From positions 1 through 39,432 of the forward strand of contig JBATUR010000010.1 in the NCBI GenBank assembly GCA_049671305.1: a DNA stretch of 39,432 nt, in the 5' to 3' direction. This DNA comes from CADCTM01 sp049671305 (GTDB taxonomy: Bacteria; Cyanobacteriota; Cyanobacteriia; Cyanobacteriales; Coleofasciculaceae). The first letter of the stretch is position 1. Every line of letters begins with the position of its first letter. The translations under genes and the position numbers were made by a program. The notes under the pieces were generated by a model. That model was not told the DNA's origin. It searched no databases and saw only the letters and a program-made list of their open reading frames with translations. Positions 1-8,025 of this stretch are shown here, one piece after another.

Positions 1-1
1 T

Positions 2-526
2 GCTAAGGGCTTGCTAAAAGCGGCAATTCGTGATGATAATCCGGTCTTATTTTTTGAGCACGTGCTGCTTTATAACTTAAAGGAAGACTTGCCAGAAGGC
101 GATTACATCGTACCGCTAGATAAAGCCGAAGTTGTCCGCAAAGGTAAAGATGTGACAATTTTGACCTATTCTCGAATGCGCCATCATGTGCTGCAAGCGG
201 TGAAAAATTTGGAAAAGGAAGGCTTTGATCCAGAAGTAATTGATTTGATTTCCCTAAAGCCTCTAGATTTTGAGACAATTGGAGCATCAATTCGCAAAAC
301 TCACCGCGTGATTATTGTGGAAGAGTGCATGAAAACTGGTGGCATTGGCGCGGAAATAACCGCATCAATTAATGACAGATTATTTGATGAACTTGATGCA
401 CCAGTCTTGCGTCTAGCTTCCCAAGACATCCCCACGCCTTATAACGGGGCGCTGGAAAACTTAACAATTGTTCAACCTCAACAAATTGTCGAGGCGGTAC
501 AAAAAATGGTGGGCTTGAAGGTTTAG
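2..526 (+). CDS. pdhB: Pyruvate dehydrogenase E1 beta subunit, C-terminal part (5' end outside window)
   Basis: The frame is already open at the first bases of the window, so only the last ~174 residues are present. PdhB pairs with the E1 alpha subunit to decarboxylate pyruvate with thiamine diphosphate and feed acetyl-CoA synthesis. The visible part has the transketolase C-terminal domain typical of E1 beta: a DVTILTYSRM strand, an EVIDLISLKPLD segment, the VIIVEECMKTGG turn and the RLASQDIPTPYNGALE segment near the end. This last region is strongly conserved in cyanobacterial and plastid PdhB. The stop is followed about 80 bases later by secD, an arrangement I recall as common in cyanobacteria. 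The call is firm; the true start cannot be seen. Confidence 0.93.
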   Translation, partial: AKGLLKAAIRDDNPVLFFEHVLLYNLKEDLPEGDYIVPLDKAEVVRKGKDVTILTYSRMRHHVLQAVKNLEKEGFDPEVIDLISLKPLDFETIGASIRKTHRVIIVEECMKTGGIGAEITASINDRLFDELDAPVLRLASQDIPTPYNGALENLTIVQPQQIVEAVQKMVGLKV

Positions 527-609
527 CACGAGCAATTGGCAGCAATTAATGAACGACTGATTGCCGTCAAAACCGACTATGATAACACTGGATACGGCAG
601 TTGGAAGTT

Positions 610-2019
610 ATGCAAAGACAGCGTTTGATATTAGCCTTAATTGTCGGCTTGGTAATTGCAGCGATTACAGTGCTAGTGCAGTTGCCAATTCGCTTGGGAT
701 TGGATTTACAAGGTGGTGCACAACTGACCATTCAAGTCAAGACGACAGCCGAAATCACCAAAATCACGCCAGAGCAACTGGAAGCGGTTAAAACGGTGGT
801 TGAAGGGCGGGTCAATGGTTTGGGAGTTTCAGAAGCGGTGGTGCAAACTGTCGGTTCTGATCAAATTTTGGTGCAGCTTCCGGGGGTAAATGACCCACAA
901 CAGGCAGAACGGGTATTAGGCGGAACGGCTCAACTGGATTTTCGCAAACAAAAGCCAGGATCTGAGGCGCAGTTACCAATTGAGCAGCAGGTAAAGCAAG
1001 AATTATTAATTAAGCAGACGGCGTTGCAGGCGGCTCAGACAAAGGATGAAAAAGCGATCGCTGAAAATCAAGCCGCCATCACACGCAGCAATGAGGCAAT
1101 ATTAAACTTGTTTGAACCGACTGGCTTAACAGGCAAAAACCTCAAAGATGCTGCTCCTGAACCTAGGCAGTCTGGTAGTGCTTGGGATGTTGCTCTGCGC
1201 TTTGATGCGCCGGGTGGAGAGAAATTCGCCCAGTTAACTAAAGATTTGGCAGGTACAGGTCGCACGATTGGGGTTTTCCTCGATAATGCTTTGATTAGTT
1301 CTCCAACTGTGGGACCCGAATTTGCCCAAACTGGTATTACAGGCGGCGCGGCAATTATTACAGGTAACTTTACAGCTCAGTCTGCTAATGAATTAGCGGT
1401 GCAGCTACGTGGCGGTTCCTTGCCTGTGCCTGTGGAAATTGTCGAAAATCGGACTGTTGGGGCGACTTTGGGGCGAGATAGTATCCAACGCAGTATTTAT
1501 GCTGGTATTGGTGGACTAACTTTAGTTTTGATTTTCATGGCAGTCTACTACCGACTTCCTGGCATTATTGCTGATGTGGCACTGATCATCTATGCTTTGT
1601 TGACTGTTGCCGCATTTGCTTTGTTGGGTGTGACTTTAACCTTGCCAGGAATTGCCGGTTTCATCCTCAGTATCGGTATGGCGGTGGATGCCAATGTGCT
1701 AATTTTTGAACGGACACGAGAAGAATTGCGATCGGGCAAAACCTTGTATCGTTCCGTAGAGTCCGGTTTTTATCGCGCATTTTCTAGTATTTTGGATGGT
1801 AATGTCACGACAGTGATTGCTTGTGCAGCACTGTTTTGGTTAGGGTCAGGTTTAGTTAAGGGCTTTGCGCTGACGCTAGGGTTAGGGGTTGTGGTAAGTA
1901 TGTTTACTGCTCTGACTTGTAGCCGTACCTTCTTGTTTTTATTAGTTCTCGGTTTCCCAGGGTTACGCAAGAGACCAGAATTATTTGTTCCCAACCCACC
2001 AGCTACCGTCAATTCATAG
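610..2019 (+). CDS. secD: Protein translocase subunit SecD
   Basis: SecD is a membrane subunit of the Sec export machinery. With SecF it uses the proton gradient to pull preproteins through SecYEG. The 469-residue product has an N-terminal membrane helix (LILALIVGLVIAAITVLVQL) followed by the family signature GLDLQGGAQL. A large periplasmic P1 region follows, then a C-terminal block of five hydrophobic helices from about residue 300, with the conserved GMAVDANVLIFERTREEL motif. I start at the ATG at 610; a TTG three codons upstream is in frame, but GGAAG just before the ATG fits a ribosome site. secF follows 14 bases after the stop, so the two are almost certainly cotranscribed. Confidence 0.95.
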   Translation: MQRQRLILALIVGLVIAAITVLVQLPIRLGLDLQGGAQLTIQVKTTAEITKITPEQLEAVKTVVEGRVNGLGVSEAVVQTVGSDQILVQLPGVNDPQQAERVLGGTAQLDFRKQKPGSEAQLPIEQQVKQELLIKQTALQAAQTKDEKAIAENQAAITRSNEAILNLFEPTGLTGKNLKDAAPEPRQSGSAWDVALRFDAPGGEKFAQLTKDLAGTGRTIGVFLDNALISSPTVGPEFAQTGITGGAAIITGNFTAQSANELAVQLRGGSLPVPVEIVENRTVGATLGRDSIQRSIYAGIGGLTLVLIFMAVYYRLPGIIADVALIIYALLTVAAFALLGVTLTLPGIAGFILSIGMAVDANVLIFERTREELRSGKTLYRSVESGFYRAFSSILDGNVTTVIACAALFWLGSGLVKGFALTLGLGVVVSMFTALTCSRTFLFLLVLGFPGLRKRPELFVPNPPATVNS

Positions 2020-2033
2020 GCACAGAGGTCAAG

Positions 2034-2975
2034 ATGAAACTCAATTTAATCAAACAGCGATCGCTTTGGTGGACGATCTCTGCCGCCCTCATTCTGGCTG
2101 GTATTATTAGCATGGCGATTTCTACCGCCCAACTAGGTTCGCCTTTGCGTCTAGGTCTAGATTTTGTCGGTGGTACGCGCCTACAATTGGAACGAGATTG
2201 CACCAAACCTGGTAACTGTGATCAGCCAATTGATCTAAATGCAGTGCGGCAGGTAATGGACGCTGAAGGTTTAGGTAATAGTAGCATCCAAATCTTGGGA
2301 GATAAACAACAAGCTCTAACCATTAGAAGCAAAAATTTGACGGTAGATCAACGCACCAAACTGCTTGATAACTTAAGCGCAAAAATAGGGGCTTTTGACC
2401 CGAAGTCAGTCCAAAATGATACAGTTGGACCAACTTTAGGTAAGCAGTTATTTACTTCTGGTTTATTGGCAATTCTCCTCTCATTTGCTGGGATTTTACT
2501 TTACCTAAGTTTTCGGTTTCAGTTTGACTACGCTTTCTTTGCCTTTGTTGCTTTATTCCATGATGTTTTTATCACCCTTGGCGTCTTCTCAATCTTGGGT
2601 TTATTGCCGCTTCAAGTAGAAATTGATAGCTTATTTGTGGTGGCAATTCTAACAATTATTGGTTTCTCGGTTAATGATACTGTAGTAATTTATGACCGAG
2701 TACGGGAAGTGATTGCTCTTAATCCAGAAGAACCAATTGACCAAGTTGTGAATGATGCAGTTAATCAAACTCTGACTCGCTCCATTAATACAACCTTAAC
2801 TGTATTATTGACCTTATTTTCGATTTTCTTATTTGGAGGAGAAACGCTTCATTATTTTGCTTTGGCACTGATTGTTGGCTTTACGGCTGGTGCTTATTCT
2901 AGTATTTTTATTGCTAGTACGTTACTTGCCTGGTGGCGAGAACGCAGCGAGAAAGATACTGTTAAAAGTAGTTAA
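2034..2975 (+). CDS. secF: Protein translocase subunit SecF
   Basis: SecF is the partner of SecD in the Sec accessory complex. The 313-residue protein starts with a membrane helix, then shows the SecF signature GLDFVGGTRL. It has a short periplasmic domain (about residues 45-135) and then five hydrophobic helices. The motif GFSVNDTVVIYDRVRE is the SecF counterpart of the SecD VDANVLIFERTREE motif. An AGAGG ribosome site lies just upstream of the ATG. Length is normal for a stand-alone SecF (about 310). It is the second gene of a secD-secF unit, and an AT-rich hairpin follows it. Confidence 0.95.
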   Translation: MKLNLIKQRSLWWTISAALILAGIISMAISTAQLGSPLRLGLDFVGGTRLQLERDCTKPGNCDQPIDLNAVRQVMDAEGLGNSSIQILGDKQQALTIRSKNLTVDQRTKLLDNLSAKIGAFDPKSVQNDTVGPTLGKQLFTSGLLAILLSFAGILLYLSFRFQFDYAFFAFVALFHDVFITLGVFSILGLLPLQVEIDSLFVVAILTIIGFSVNDTVVIYDRVREVIALNPEEPIDQVVNDAVNQTLTRSINTTLTVLLTLFSIFLFGGETLHYFALALIVGFTAGAYSSIFIASTLLAWWRERSEKDTVKSS

Positions 2976-2993
2976 ACTAGTAATTTTTCTTTA

Positions 2994-3030
2994 AGTTAGA
3001 AATAATTCAATTTTCTAACTAATTCTTTTG
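2994..3030 (+). terminator. Possible weak terminator after secF
   Basis: AGTTAGAA (2994-3001) and TTCTAACT (3013-3020) form a perfect 8-bp stem with an 11-base loop, followed by AATTCTTTTG. The stem is AT-rich and the T run is broken, so this is only a candidate end for the secDF transcript. Confidence 0.35.
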
Positions 3031-3067
3031 GAGAACTGCTGTATAAAATATGTTTTAATTTTTAAGG

Positions 3068-3499
3068 ATGAACTTACTGCACACAATGCCTCAGTCAGAT
3101 GACCAAACGCCTCAAACCGAACCACTAGAACTTGATCCAGTCTTCAAATTGCAGGTACAAAGGTTACATCAACTAACTGTTTATGCTCGGTGGTTGCTGG
3201 TTGCTCTGCTTTGGGTAACCTTGCTACCATTGAGTTTATGGCATTGGAGCTATGAAATTTCTTTGATGCGATCGCATTTTACTTGGGCAGCCTTACGCTA
3301 TAGTTTTATCTTCAACCCTCTGCCTGGAATGGGTTTGACTATTTGCTTTGCGGTGACAATTGCTGTTATGGTTTGGCACAGTCGTAATATATTGCTAGGC
3401 ATTCCCCGCATTGAACAAAAACGCCTAGAGCAACAAGTGCGGCGCATTTATCAACAGGGACCAACTCATCCTTTATGGAAGTTGATTTTTAAAGGGTAA
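3068..3499 (+). CDS. Conserved small membrane protein, function unknown
   Basis: This 143-residue protein has two clear hydrophobic segments. The first is at about residues 40-62 (WLLVALLWVTLLPLSLWHW) and the second at about 98-115 (GLTICFAVTIAVMVWHS). The ~38 N-terminal residues are polar and acidic. The C-terminal tail is basic and Gln/Arg-rich (EQKRLEQQVRRIYQQ), so it probably lies in the cytoplasm. I do not recognise a named family beyond a cyanobacterial hypothetical. The ATG at 3068 has AAGG directly against it; a second in-frame ATG at 3086 is an equally possible start. It lies 92 bases downstream of secF on the same strand, after a possible terminator. Confidence 0.75.
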   Translation: MNLLHTMPQSDDQTPQTEPLELDPVFKLQVQRLHQLTVYARWLLVALLWVTLLPLSLWHWSYEISLMRSHFTWAALRYSFIFNPLPGMGLTICFAVTIAVMVWHSRNILLGIPRIEQKRLEQQVRRIYQQGPTHPLWKLIFKG

Positions 3500-3584
3500 C
3501 TAAGCCTAAGTTGCTAATTTTAAGTGTGAATATCAAGTTTTTACTTTATATTAAAAACCCTTCCTAGAAATGTCTTGACTATTT

Positions 3585-4037
3585 TTATTTCCTAAGTTGA
3601 TTAATTTCTTCAGCAACACCTTTAAGACGCCTGAGTTGGGCTTTCATATCACTTTGAGTCCAGGAAGCGGCAAAGGTATTAAAACCCCAACTAACCAAAG
3701 GGTTCGGAACATCAAATACAAAACGATTTAAAAGAAGTGTACCTTGCTCAGAGGGTTGACACTCCCAGCGATCGCGTCCTTGAAAAAATCCCTGAAATTC
3801 CCAGACTACCAAACCTGGTTCCCGTTCCACAACCACACTATTTAGAGTAGGCTGTAATAAGGGAATCTGAATAATAAAGCGACTGCAACTACCAACCTCT
3901 GTACTCCACTCACCCACTGCTTCACAACGCAAAGCTGGGTTAAGCCAACGGTGCATCAAGATTTGTTCAGTAAAACAACGTTCAACGACTGTGGCACTGG
4001 CATTAATTTGGATCGAGTGTTCAAATTGAGTAGACAT
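3585..4037 (-). CDS. SRPBCC (START-like) family protein
   Basis: This 150-residue product begins with FEHSIQINASATVVERCFTE, the beginning of an SRPBCC/polyketide-cyclase-like fold where a strand and two small helices form one lid of a hydrophobic pocket. W31, the run of alternating strands (SCSRFIIQIP, SVVVEREPGLVVWEFQGFF, TLLLNRFVFD) and a long C-terminal helix (SDMKAQLRRLKGVAEEINQL) all fit. The ligand cannot be told from sequence. No operon partner is visible: it is convergent with the gene before it, and about 440 bases separate it from the divergent gene after it. Confidence 0.8.
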   Translation of the reverse strand: MSTQFEHSIQINASATVVERCFTEQILMHRWLNPALRCEAVGEWSTEVGSCSRFIIQIPLLQPTLNSVVVEREPGLVVWEFQGFFQGRDRWECQPSEQGTLLLNRFVFDVPNPLVSWGFNTFAASWTQSDMKAQLRRLKGVAEEINQLRK

Positions 4038-4475
4038 TAGTTAATAAATTATATGAAGTGACTGATGCTGCCTCTTGCCTAGTTGACAGCAAATTGTTTA
4101 CGGTAAACCATTAGCCAAGTTACAGGAAAAACAATTTAGTAAACAAAACCAAAAGTAATAAGGCTGCTGTTAATAATGTGTTTTAAAATACGAGGTCACT
4201 GTCAACAACAGGAAAATTTATGATTAACAGCAGCAATTTGTCGATTCTTATGGCTTAATTATCCATATAGATTGAGTTAAAGCCACGATTAAAGTATAAA
4301 GTTGTTCATGAACCGAGTCAGGCAATTAATTTTTAAGGTGCTACCGCCCTAGTGACGAAGGGTTAAATTGATGGAAAAGATAAATTTAGTGTAAATCAAT
4401 CACACACATTCAACACAATCGTCATCAGCCCTGTGTTGAAAAACTGAAATTTGAGAAGAAAGTAGAAGGAAGACA
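4038..4475. other. 438-base intergenic region with two inverted repeats
   Basis: No convincing ORF is present. The stretch lies between two divergent genes, so it must hold both promoters. It contains the compact palindrome GTTTACGGTAAAC near 4096 and a perfect 12-bp inverted repeat at 4163-4234 (listed separately). A good ribosome site (AAGGAAG) precedes the ATG at 4476. Confidence 0.5.
4163..4234. repeat. 12-bp perfect inverted repeat
   Basis: GCTGCTGTTAAT at 4163-4174 and ATTAACAGCAGC at 4223-4234 are exact reverse complements separated by 48 bases. The spacer contains the self-complementary TTTTAAAA. It could be a structured RNA, an operator pair or a decayed mobile-element end; no T run follows, so a simple terminator is unlikely. 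Confidence 0.55.
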
Positions 4476-6224
4476 ATGAATGAAACTTGGGTAGATATCG
4501 TCCAAATTATGGGGGTGGGTGTACCGAGAGTGCATCCAATTTTGGGGCAAGTACCCGTTGAACCTGGGATACCCATCTTTAGAACTGGTTATTCACCCCT
4601 TGACAGCGTTATCGGTCAACTCAGCCTATTTTTACCCCAAATCCTGGGAGCGGTCGCGATCTTAATAATTGGCATGATTATTGCCAAGATCGCCGCCAGC
4701 GTCACCAAAGCGCTGCTTAAGCGTACCAGTATTGATAACAAACTCGCAGAATGGGTAACGGGACGCCCAGGCGCCGAGGATGCGCCTCAAATTGAAGACT
4801 GGATCTCCGGTGCCGTTTTCTGGCTGATCATTGTCTTTACGGTGGTGGCAGTTCTCAATACCTTAAACCTACAAAGTGTTTCTGGACCCCTCAATAATTT
4901 TCTGAACCAAATCACCAGCTTCTTGCCCAAACTTTTGGGTGCGGTAATCTTTTTGGGTGTTGCCTGGTTACTTGCTACCGTCGTCAAGCTAGTCACGACA
5001 CGGGCGCTGCGAATGATGCGTATTGATGAGCGCTTAAATCAGCAAGTAGAAAGTCCCAGTCGTCCCGGAGAACCACCTTCTCGCTCAACTAATCAGTTTT
5101 CTCTTGCCGAAACGATTGGCAATGCGCTGTACTGGTTCATCTTTTTGCTATTTTTACCAGCAATTTTAGACAGCTTGGGCTTACAGGGAACTCTGCAACC
5201 TGTACAGCAACTGCTCAATAATATTCTGGGAATTTTACCAAATATTTTGGCAGCGGTTCTAATTGGTGCTGCTGGTTGGTTAGTGGCACAAGTGGTACGC
5301 CGCATTGTGACCAATTTGCTGGCTGCTTCGGGTACTGATCAATTGGGTGCGCGGTTTGGGCTAAGTCAAACAGCAGGCGGACAGTCGCTGTCTTGGATTC
5401 TTGGCACAATTGTCTATGTACTGATTTTAATTCCCACAGCAATTGCGGCACTCAATGCCCTAAAAATTGATGCGATTTCAGCACCTGCGATCGCAATGCT
5501 CGACCAAATCCTCAGTGCTATCCCCAAAATCTTTACCGCTGGGGTGATTTTAGTTGTCGCTTATGTATTAGGACATTTTCTTGCTGATCTGGTTACCAAT
5601 ATCCTGACTAGCATTGGCTTTAATAATGTTTTTCAGTGGTTGGGTTTACCTACACCCCGCGCCACTCGTACAACTACCGTTACCATCACTCCTGAACCAT
5701 CTGTAGAGGATTCAGATCAGCCGACGGGGCGAGAAACCAGATTACAACCATCAACGGATTTAACGCGAACACCGTCAGAAATCGCTGGCATTATTGTTTT
5801 GATTGGCATCATGTTGTTTGCCACAATTGCGGCAACTAGTGTCTTGCAAATTGCGGCTTTGACAGTACTTGTTAGTGGAATCGTCCTTATTTCTGGTCAG
5901 ATTTTGGCTGGATTAATTATCTTTGCTGTTGGTTTGTATCTGGCAAATCTTGCCTTTAACTTAATCACTAGTTCAGGTTCTCGGCAATCAAGACTTTTGG
6001 GACAAACGGCTCGCATTGCAATTATTGGTTTGGTTTCAGCGATGGCGCTGCAACAAATGGGCATTGCTAGCGATATTGTTAACTTAGCCTTTGGACTACT
6101 GTTAGGAGCAATTGCCGTGGCGATCGCTCTTGCCTTTGGTTTGGGTGGACGTGATATTGCTGCAACTCAAGTTCGCGAATGGTTATCATCATTTAAAGAA
6201 AACCGACCACCAGATATTAAGTAG
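4476..6224 (+). CDS. Multi-pass membrane protein of the mechanosensitive ion channel (TM_helix repeat) group
   Basis: This 582-residue protein is built from repeats of one membrane unit, (L/I)Px(I/L)LxAVxxxxxxWLxAxxV, at about residues 53, 150, 254, 349 and, more divergent, 465. This is the TM_helix repeat found in cyanobacterial proteins usually annotated as mechanosensitive ion channels. Each repeat pairs with a further hydrophobic helix (for example ALYWFIFLLFLPAILDSLGL). A polar insert sits near residues 393-430 (Thr-, Pro- and charge-rich). The end, ALAFGLGGRDIAATQVREWL, resembles the MscS pore-helix region, but the protein stops there with no beta domain after it. A good ribosome site precedes the ATG and a strong terminator follows the stop. 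Channel activity is inferred, not shown. Confidence 0.82.
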   Translation: MNETWVDIVQIMGVGVPRVHPILGQVPVEPGIPIFRTGYSPLDSVIGQLSLFLPQILGAVAILIIGMIIAKIAASVTKALLKRTSIDNKLAEWVTGRPGAEDAPQIEDWISGAVFWLIIVFTVVAVLNTLNLQSVSGPLNNFLNQITSFLPKLLGAVIFLGVAWLLATVVKLVTTRALRMMRIDERLNQQVESPSRPGEPPSRSTNQFSLAETIGNALYWFIFLLFLPAILDSLGLQGTLQPVQQLLNNILGILPNILAAVLIGAAGWLVAQVVRRIVTNLLAASGTDQLGARFGLSQTAGGQSLSWILGTIVYVLILIPTAIAALNALKIDAISAPAIAMLDQILSAIPKIFTAGVILVVAYVLGHFLADLVTNILTSIGFNNVFQWLGLPTPRATRTTTVTITPEPSVEDSDQPTGRETRLQPSTDLTRTPSEIAGIIVLIGIMLFATIAATSVLQIAALTVLVSGIVLISGQILAGLIIFAVGLYLANLAFNLITSSGSRQSRLLGQTARIAIIGLVSAMALQQMGIASDIVNLAFGLLLGAIAVAIALAFGLGGRDIAATQVREWLSSFKENRPPDIK

Positions 6225-6237
6225 CACTTCACTCTGC

Positions 6238-6270
6238 AAAAAGGGTGCAACTAATTGCATCCTTTTTGTT
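6238..6270 (+). terminator. Rho-independent terminator
   Basis: AAAAAGGGTGCAA and TTGCATCCTTTTT pair along 13 positions with one G-T wobble around a CTAA loop, ending in a T run. It lies 14 bases after the stop of the + strand membrane protein. The A run on the other side means it can also act on the convergent minus-strand gene. Confidence 0.85.
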
Positions 6271-6321
6271 AGTTGGATCAAGCTTTTAAGAAATTACCAA
6301 TTTGTGCAAGCTTGGCTACAG

Positions 6322-7026
6322 TTAGCGGAACCCCAAAATTTCTCCTAAAGCTCTCACAATATCTAAATAAAAATTACCCTGCATTTGCCGAAATAACTCA
6401 AAAGGACTATCAGGCGAACCAAAAAACGGTCGTAAAGTCCATGCCAACTGCGTACCAACAAAGGCATAAAGAATCAACCAAAACCGTAAAATACTCATCC
6501 TAGTTGATTGTCCTTCTTCATCTTCCTTAGAAAGCATTGCCATGCCTTGATAAAGAAACTTGATGCCAATAAAGCCTGTTATTGCAAAAACAGCCACATT
6601 TAACAGCTTATAAAACTGATAATTTTGAGTTGAAATCAGAAAAAATAAGGTAATCGGTGCAAAACTGAAGAGAAGTACACTAATTACCGAGACGGAAGTC
6701 AGCAGCATCGCAAAATGCTGTCCAAAAGTTTTCCGAGAACCAAAGAGAATGTTAAAGAAATATAAGGTTGGAAAACAGATAATTAGGGTAATTAAATAAA
6801 GTGCGGGTAGCTTAATAGATGATGAAAGCGCCTGCATCCAACTATGAGAAGAGCCTATAATTGCCCCATAAATCGCGAAAAAAAGGGAACTACACAACAA
6901 TAAAGCGGTATTTTTAGTTTCTAGCTTGATGCCATCGCGAATTTCTTCTAAAAACGCCGTGCGATTGCGTAATAGTCCAGTTATGACGACAAAATGCTTT
7001 GTTGTTTGAAATTGACGTTGTATCAT
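6322..7026 (-). CDS. Conserved multi-pass membrane protein, function unknown
   Basis: The 234-residue product has a short polar N-terminus with the stretch RNRTAFLEEIRDG. Five to six hydrophobic segments follow, including NTALLLCSSLFFAIYGAIIG, ALYLITLIICFPTLYFFNIL, FAMLLTSVSVISVLLFSFAP and MSILRFWLILYAFVGTQLAW. The C-terminus ends with PFFGSPDSPFELFRQMQGNFY before a last helix. The layout is like Yip1-type membrane proteins, but I cannot claim membership. Similar proteins occur in cyanobacteria as hypotheticals. The ATG at 7026 lacks a clear ribosome site. Confidence 0.75.
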   Translation of the reverse strand: MIQRQFQTTKHFVVITGLLRNRTAFLEEIRDGIKLETKNTALLLCSSLFFAIYGAIIGSSHSWMQALSSSIKLPALYLITLIICFPTLYFFNILFGSRKTFGQHFAMLLTSVSVISVLLFSFAPITLFFLISTQNYQFYKLLNVAVFAITGFIGIKFLYQGMAMLSKEDEEGQSTRMSILRFWLILYAFVGTQLAWTLRPFFGSPDSPFELFRQMQGNFYLDIVRALGEILGFR

Positions 7027-7194
7027 CGCTATTCACAACTTATTTGCATAAACTTTAAACTACAACTGCGTTGTCGTCTTTATCGGCAATTTTAGTCTAA
7101 TCCTTATGTTTTTTCTGCATCTTTAATGAATCTTTTCAGAGGCACTCTCTAGAGTTTTGGGCAAAATTTTAAAATAATCTGTTTAAGGGCAATA

Positions 7195-7995
7195 TTAATA
7201 ATAATAAGGATTATCTGGTTTAGGAACTTTTTTGAGAGAACTTGCTTCAATTGTTAGCTGCCTTCTGCCATTAAAAGTTTCGGTAATCATCTTACCTTCC
7301 ACTTCAAACCAGCTATCAATTGGATAACTTGTGCGGTTTTCCTTCAATTTTACAGGCAACCCAACGGGATAAGCATCAGCGGCACAGCAGGTAATTACAA
7401 AGCGAGAAATCATGAGGTATTGTGGTGGTAAATCGCTCGGATGTACGGCAAAACCTTTAACTTTTACGGCTTGATTTGTATAAGCATCTGGTTCTGGGTA
7501 AACATTCAACGTCCGCACCCATTCTATTAGTGTTCTATCGGCAGGGTTGGCAGGACTTTTAAATGATTGAGGTTGTGCTCTTGTTAAACTTATCGACTCA
7601 GTAACGCCTCGCTGAATTGCCGTTTGACTAGCAAAAACTTGCGGTGTAATTATTAAACCTAAAATCGCTGTAATAGTTAGTAAGGTACTACTCCAACCGG
7701 GCGGAAACAAGCTAATATGCTGACCTACAGGTAGAGGAACTGCCTTGCCTCGTGCTTGTTGACTAACTTGAGTATATAACTGCCATCCTCTTAATCCGGC
7801 AATGATTAGTAGGACAAATCCAGTCACAATAACCAGTGCAAAATAATTGGGATGAATTAGCAAATTTAATTGATTACTCAGCCAATATTTTAGTAATAAA
7901 ACACCCCAGCTAGCTAGAGCCATAATGTCTAACAATGGCAAAAACAATTTCTGATTAGGGCGTTGATTTGGTTGCTGTCTTGATCTTGAGGTCAT
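7195..7995 (-). CDS. TIGR03943 (DUF1980, YcgQ-like) permease partner protein
   Basis: This 266-residue protein has two N-terminal hydrophobic helices (about residues 18-36 and 50-68), a third at about 100-120, and then a soluble C-terminal domain. In that domain FAVHPSDLPPQYLMISRFVITCCAADAYPVGLPV carries an adjacent Cys pair, a hallmark of this family. It is always seen next to a permease of the YcgR type, and here that permease ends just 30 bases upstream on the same strand. Transport substrate is not established; the Cys pair and the CxC of the partner would suit a metal or thiol compound. Family call is firm, function is not. Confidence 0.87.
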   Translation of the reverse strand: MTSRSRQQPNQRPNQKLFLPLLDIMALASWGVLLLKYWLSNQLNLLIHPNYFALVIVTGFVLLIIAGLRGWQLYTQVSQQARGKAVPLPVGQHISLFPPGWSSTLLTITAILGLIITPQVFASQTAIQRGVTESISLTRAQPQSFKSPANPADRTLIEWVRTLNVYPEPDAYTNQAVKVKGFAVHPSDLPPQYLMISRFVITCCAADAYPVGLPVKLKENRTSYPIDSWFEVEGKMITETFNGRRQLTIEASSLKKVPKPDNPYYY

Positions 7996-8025
7996 GTTGT
8001 TTAATTATGGTTAGAAAGAGTGTGA

